Source: Niastella koreensis GR20-10
GTDB taxonomy: Bacteria > Bacteroidota > Bacteroidia > Chitinophagales > Chitinophagaceae
Direction: 5' to 3'
Length of the DNA stretch: 64,000 bases
NCBI RefSeq assembly: GCF_000246855.1
Contig: NC_016609.1
Span: 806,001 to 870,000 of the forward strand
Below, piece by piece: positions 60,424 to 64,000 of this stretch (the first letter of the stretch is position 1; every line of letters begins with the position of its first letter). The translations under genes were made by a program, and so were the position numbers. Under the pieces are notes generated by a model. That model made no database searches, was not told the DNA's origin, and worked only from the letters and a program-made list of their open reading frames with translations.

Positions 60424-60640
60424 GAATGTGATAATGTGATAATTGGCTAATGTGATAATGGAAGGCAGGTTGATCAGTTAACCAGGAAGTTGATAGAGTT
60501 TATAGAGTTGATAATGTTGATAAAGGAAAATTAAGTTAAGATGTAAGAAATAGGAGATAGGAGGTTTAAAATATTATTAGGCTAAGTTTTATCGCGAGGT
60601 TGCCAAACTCCCCCTCCACCGGAGGGGGCCGGGGGGAGGC
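60424..60640. repeat. Word repeats (AATGTGAT and GTTGATNN families) with the 51-bp core
   Basis: Between kduD and kduI. AATGTGAT AATGTGAT AATTGGCT AATGTGAT AATGG (60425-60461) starts 3 bp after the kduD stop; GTTGAT-type words (60468-60522) follow. The second copy of the 51-bp core lies at 60590-60640 with CCCCCTCCACCGGAGGGGG, matching 14256-14306 with one difference. Confidence 0.88.
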
Positions 60641-60672
60641 CCTCAAAAACAACACTTAAAAAAGAACTTACA

Positions 60673-61503
60673 ATGGACAATAGATTAGCAATAAGCCCCA
60701 ACGAAGCAAAGCAAATGGATACGGCTGCTTTGCGTAAGGCGTTTTTGATAGATAAATTATTTGAAGCGGATTTTGTGAACCTGACTTTGTCGCATTACGA
60801 CCGGTATATTGCCGGTGGGGTGATGCCGGTAAAAGGTGCAGTGAGCTTACCGAATCCTGAAAAGCTGAAAGCGCAGTTCTTTTTGGAAAGAAGGGAAATG
60901 GGCATCATCAACGTGGGTGGTAAAGGTACCATTACTGCCGATGGACAGCAATATGAATTAGATTATAAGGAAGCGTTATACATCGGTAAAGGAACAAAGG
61001 AGGTGCAGTTTGCGTCAGCCGATGGCAGCAAACCCGCCAAGTTCTATATCAATGCAGCTCCGGCGCATCATACCTATCCCACCAAAAAGATCAGCCGCGC
61101 CGATGCGGATGTGGTGGAGCTGGGCAGTGCGGCAACCGCCAATCACCGCGTGATCAATAAACTGATCGTGAACAGCGTGCTGGAAGTTTGTCAGCTGCAA
61201 ATGGGCATGACCGAATTAAAAAGCGGCAGCGTGTGGAATACCATGCCGGCCCATACGCATGACCGCCGGATGGAAGTGTATTTCTATTTTGAAGTACCGC
61301 AGGGACAAAGCGTTTGTCATTTTATGGGCGAACCGCAGGAAACCCGCCACATCTGGATGCAGAACGAACAGGCGGTGATCTCCCCCAACTGGAGCATTCA
61401 CTCCGGCGCCGGAACTTCTAACTATACCTTCATTTGGGGTATGGCCGGTGAAAACCTCGACTACGGTGATATGGACCATTGCGCTATTACCGAATTGCGC
61501 TAA
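60673..61503 (+). CDS. kduI: 5-dehydro-4-deoxy-D-glucuronate isomerase
   Basis: 276 residues, normal for KduI. Cupin-fold isomerase converting 5-keto-4-deoxyuronate to 2,5-diketo-3-deoxygluconate, the step before KduD. Zinc-site motif: TMPAHTHDRRMEVYFYFEVP (about 192; His, His, Glu), with the C-terminal ETRHIWMQNEQAVISPNWSI (about 221) and SGAGTSNYTFIWGMAGENL supplying the final His. The N-terminal RKAFLIDKLFEADFVNLTLS and YDRYIAGGVMPV are typical. It is downstream of kduD after 251 bp of repeat DNA, and a hairpin that looks like a terminator follows. Confidence 0.96.
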   Translation: MDNRLAISPNEAKQMDTAALRKAFLIDKLFEADFVNLTLSHYDRYIAGGVMPVKGAVSLPNPEKLKAQFFLERREMGIINVGGKGTITADGQQYELDYKEALYIGKGTKEVQFASADGSKPAKFYINAAPAHHTYPTKKISRADADVVELGSAATANHRVINKLIVNSVLEVCQLQMGMTELKSGSVWNTMPAHTHDRRMEVYFYFEVPQGQSVCHFMGEPQETRHIWMQNEQAVISPNWSIHSGAGTSNYTFIWGMAGENLDYGDMDHCAITELR

Positions 61504-61526
61504 GGGTTTAAATATAAATTACTACG

Positions 61527-61572
61527 AGCCTCCCAGTCCTGAACGAAGTTGAAGGGCGGGAGGCTTGTTTAT
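61527..61572 (+). terminator. Terminator-like hairpin after kduI
   Basis: Stem AGCCTCCC (61527-61534) / GGGAGGCT (61558-61565) then TGTTTATTT. The loop contains CCTGAACGAAGTTGAAGG, a variant of a sequence phrase that recurs in intergenic hairpins of many Bacteroidota. A second hairpin, AGGGGAATG / CATTCCCCT (61583-61606), follows. Confidence 0.7.
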
Positions 61573-61938
61573 TTAAATAAATAGGGGAATGCGGCAACAT
61601 TCCCCTGCTTAAAGCCAAAACAGGTTAACCTGGATGGTTCGCCTGTTTCCATTATTCATCTTTAAACTTTTCTAAAGGTATGAAAAATTTCATCCACCAA
61701 AGGGGAGCGATCTATGGTTCAATAGCCGGCTGCTGATGACCCTGTAACCTGTTTTGTTCAATCCCCAATTAATAAGTATAATTGTATCAATGACATTATC
61801 GTCTGTACAATTGCATTTTAGTTGACCAGTTGACCAGTTAACCAGTTGACGAGGTTGAATACATATCGCGAGGTTGTATTTCTCCTCTCCGCCAGCTGGC
61901 GGAGGCGGCCGAGAACAAAAAATTAAGAATTAAGAATA
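61573..61938. other. Long intergenic region before the second GH51 gene
   Basis: Holds a 9-bp stem hairpin (61583-61606), about 200 bp of AT-rich DNA without features, a GTTGACCA word array (61818-61858), the start of the ATCGCGAGGTTG core (61865-61876), and the palindrome-centred GCCAGCTGGCGGAG (61891-61904), shared with 31516. No ORF is supported. Confidence 0.7.
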
Positions 61939-63915
61939 ATGAAACAACGATTTGCTTTAGTAGTACTGATATTAACTGTATTCACTACATTTTCTTTCTC
62001 GCAGGTAACCCATACGTTAGTGGTAAATGCCGCACAACCAAAAGCCACCATCGATAAAACGATGTGGGGGATCTTTTTTGAAGATATCAATTTCGGGGCT
62101 GATGGGGGTATTTATGCGGAAATGGTAAAGAACCGCTCGTTTGAGTTTTTTAAACCCATGATGGGCTGGACAGTGAACCGAAAAAAGTTTGTGGAAGGCG
62201 AACTGCTGGTGATAAACAGCGGTGAGCAGAATACCCGTAATCCCCGCTTTTTGCGCGTGACACTGAACCATGCAGTGAAAGGCGATCTGGGCCTTACCAA
62301 TGAAGGGTTCCGCGGCATGGGTATTAAAAAAGGAATGCGTTATGATTTCTCTATCTTGTATCGTCAACCGGAGGCTCACACGAAATTACACATCGAATTG
62401 ACCGACAGTACCAAAAGGGTAGTGGGCGATACGGTGTTGTCGTTAACCGAAGCGGGCGACAGCTGGCATAAAGCAGCGGTAAGTTTCCATGCCAGTGAAA
62501 CGGTAGCAAAAGGCAGGTTGAACATCTGGTTTGAGGGCAATGGCACGGTAGACCTGGATATGATCTCGCTGTTTCCCGGTGATACCTGGAAGAACCGCCC
62601 CGGCGGCCTACGCGCCGATATGGTGCAACTGCTGGCCGACATGAAACCCGGTTTCATCCGGTTCCCCGGTGGTTGTATTGTAGAAGGGTTCGATTTGACA
62701 AACAGGTATCGCTGGAAGAATACGGTAGGCCCCATAGAAGAAAGACAACTGATGATCAACCGGTGGAATATTGAGTTTCCCTATCGCAATGCACCCGATT
62801 ATTTTCAAACCTTTGGCCTGGGTTTCTTTGAATACTTTCAGCTGGCAGAAGACATTGGCGCGGAACCATTGCCCATTTTAAATTGTGGGATGGCCTGTCA
62901 GTTCAATTCTGCAGAGCTGGTGCCCATGAAGGACCTCGATCCGTTTATCCAGGATGCACTGGACCTGGTGGAGTTTGCCAATGGCGATGTAAATAGTAAA
63001 TGGGGAAAGGTACGCGCCGGTATGGGTCATCCCGCTCCATTCAACCTGAAGATGATGGGCATTGGCAATGAGAACTGGGGCCCTCAATATGTGGAACGCT
63101 TACAAGCATTCCAGGCAGCGATAAAAGCAAAATATCCCAACATAAAACTGATCTGCAGCTCAGGCACCGATCCCAATGGCGATCGGTTCGATTACCTGAA
63201 TGGTGAGCTGCGCAAGCTGAATGCCGACTTTATAGACGAACATTATTATCGCAAACCGGAATGGTTTCTGCAGAACGCACGCCGGTATGATAATTATCCG
63301 CGTACCGGATCCCGGGTTTTTGGTGGTGAATACGCCTCCCATGTTGATAAAACGGTGGGCAGCAACCGCAATACCTGGCTGGCAGCTTTGTCAGAAGCAG
63401 CCTTTATGACAGGGTTGGAACGCAATGCCGATGTGGTAGGCATGGCTTCCTATGCGCCGCTGTTTGCCAATGTGGATGGCTGGCAATGGGCGCCCGATTT
63501 AATATGGGTGAACAACCTGCAGGCCTATGGCACGCCCGATTACCAGGTGCAAAAATTATTCTCCCTCAACAAAGGTTCCCAGGTAGTACCCATTACGTTA
63601 AACAATGATGCAGTGGCCGGGCAGGACAGTCTCTATGCGTCGGCCTGTATAGATGCCGCTGCCCATGAACTGATCATTAAAGTGGTGAACGCATCTGACA
63701 AAGCACAAACCAATAACCTGCAACTGGATGGCGTAAAGAAGCTCGCAGCTCAGGGCAAATTGCTGACCATGCAGTCGGACCTCACCGCGGTCAATTCATT
63801 CGACAGTCCAACCAACGTAGCACCTGTTGAATCGACGATTGCAATTAAAAATAAGAAGATAACACTTAATACAGCACCTTATTCATTCAGCGTGTTACGG
63901 GTAAAGTTGGAATGA
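61939..63915 (+). CDS. GH51 alpha-L-arabinofuranosidase, larger form with N-terminal carbohydrate-binding-like domain
   Basis: 658 residues with a signal peptide (about 1-21, FSFSQ). The N-terminal part (about 25-215) starts TIDKTMWGIFFEDINFGADG and carries a CBM4/9-like beta-sandwich (about 70-215). The barrel (about 225-520) has FIRFPGGCIVEGF, acid/base Glu378 in MMGIGNENWGPQYVE and nucleophile Glu464 in VFGGEYASH. The C-terminal arabinofuranosidase domain follows (about 530-658). This architecture is that of the longer, plant-like GH51 group, different from the compact enzyme at 37482. It should debranch arabinan or arabinoxylan and fits the pectin set upstream. The stop codon adjoins a GTTGACA-type repeat. 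Confidence 0.95.
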   Translation: MKQRFALVVLILTVFTTFSFSQVTHTLVVNAAQPKATIDKTMWGIFFEDINFGADGGIYAEMVKNRSFEFFKPMMGWTVNRKKFVEGELLVINSGEQNTRNPRFLRVTLNHAVKGDLGLTNEGFRGMGIKKGMRYDFSILYRQPEAHTKLHIELTDSTKRVVGDTVLSLTEAGDSWHKAAVSFHASETVAKGRLNIWFEGNGTVDLDMISLFPGDTWKNRPGGLRADMVQLLADMKPGFIRFPGGCIVEGFDLTNRYRWKNTVGPIEERQLMINRWNIEFPYRNAPDYFQTFGLGFFEYFQLAEDIGAEPLPILNCGMACQFNSAELVPMKDLDPFIQDALDLVEFANGDVNSKWGKVRAGMGHPAPFNLKMMGIGNENWGPQYVERLQAFQAAIKAKYPNIKLICSSGTDPNGDRFDYLNGELRKLNADFIDEHYYRKPEWFLQNARRYDNYPRTGSRVFGGEYASHVDKTVGSNRNTWLAALSEAAFMTGLERNADVVGMASYAPLFANVDGWQWAPDLIWVNNLQAYGTPDYQVQKLFSLNKGSQVVPITLNNDAVAGQDSLYASACIDAAAHELIIKVVNASDKAQTNNLQLDGVKKLAAQGKLLTMQSDLTAVNSFDSPTNVAPVESTIAIKNKKITLNTAPYSFSVLRVKLE

Positions 63916-64000
63916 GGTTTTAGGTTGACAGGGTTGATAGTGTTGATAAAGTTGATATGGTTGACAGAGTTGATATAGTTATCAGGTTAACAGGTTGAAT
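63916..64000. repeat. Nonamer array (GTTGATANN family) at the window edge
   Basis: Words GTTGACAGG GTTGATAGT GTTGATAAA GTTGATATG GTTGACAGA GTTGATATA GTTATCAG GTTAACAG GTTGAAT (63934 onward) with a 9-nt period, starting a few bases after the GH51 stop. It continues past the end of the window. Confidence 0.92.

Overview
The window looks like a chromosomal segment of a Bacteroidota bacterium, most likely Chitinophagaceae (Chitinophaga/Niastella-like). This rests on gene content: many secreted glycoside hydrolases, a T9SS-type C-terminal sorting domain, TPR histidine kinases, the ECF-sigma and AraC types, a TAnnTTTG promoter box, and DUF1080 and YdeP-family genes. I see no rRNA, tRNA, CRISPR array, prophage or insertion sequence. 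About 46 protein genes are supported.

Layout. (1) 1-5980, minus strand: polysaccharide attack genes, namely a GH27 alpha-galactosidase (cut by the window edge), a GH29 alpha-L-fucosidase and a large multidomain PL6 lyase. (2) 6234-9650, minus: a translationally coupled MBOAT acyltransferase/SGNH pair and an SMP-30-like lactonase, separated by a clear terminator. (3) 9835-17198, minus: a TPR histidine kinase and NarL-type regulator followed by four secreted proteins, the last of which is a cholesterol-dependent-cytolysin homologue; this is the most striking protein in the window. (4) 17463-26764: a secreted unknown, a TPR-AAA+ ATPase with a TPR membrane partner, a Crp/Fnr regulator with an aldo/keto reductase, a DUF2252 protein, a small Lys/Ala-rich protein, a DUF1080 protein and a GHL10 lipoprotein. 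(5) 26893-37074: a TreS-maltokinase fusion whose kinase motifs look dead, a candidate small RNA beside it, a PEBP protein, unknowns, and a YdeP-type molybdoenzyme with FdhD. (6) 37482-46422: a GH51 arabinofuranosidase, aldose epimerase and arabinose-isomerase set, a debranching enzyme with a GT4 glycosyltransferase, and an AraC regulator. (7) 46514-55510: an orphan ECF sigma factor and a glycerol/glycerol-3-phosphate locus (DeoR regulator, GlpD, phosphoesterase, GDSL esterase, GlpK, GlpF, glycerophosphodiesterase). (8) 55651-63915: GH92, GH28, KduD, KduI and a second GH51, a set suited to pectin and its side chains.

The most unusual feature is not a gene. The 3' ends of most genes carry intergenic arrays of degenerate 7-9-nt words (families such as GTGAGTA, AAGTTCC, AAGGTAC, GCTGTAA, GTTGACCA). 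Each is usually followed by a loop and a complementary arm, giving long imperfect hairpins. The arrays start in or just after stop codons, often supplying the stop codon itself, and always read as the G-containing word from the stop outward. At least nine word families occur in 64 kb with one shared architecture. They recall the heptanucleotide STRR repeats of cyanobacteria but are folded back on themselves. Some may act as terminators, yet others sit inside apparent operons (for example glpK-glpF).

All calls come from reading the sequence; no database search was run. Residue positions are hand counts and may be off by a few.
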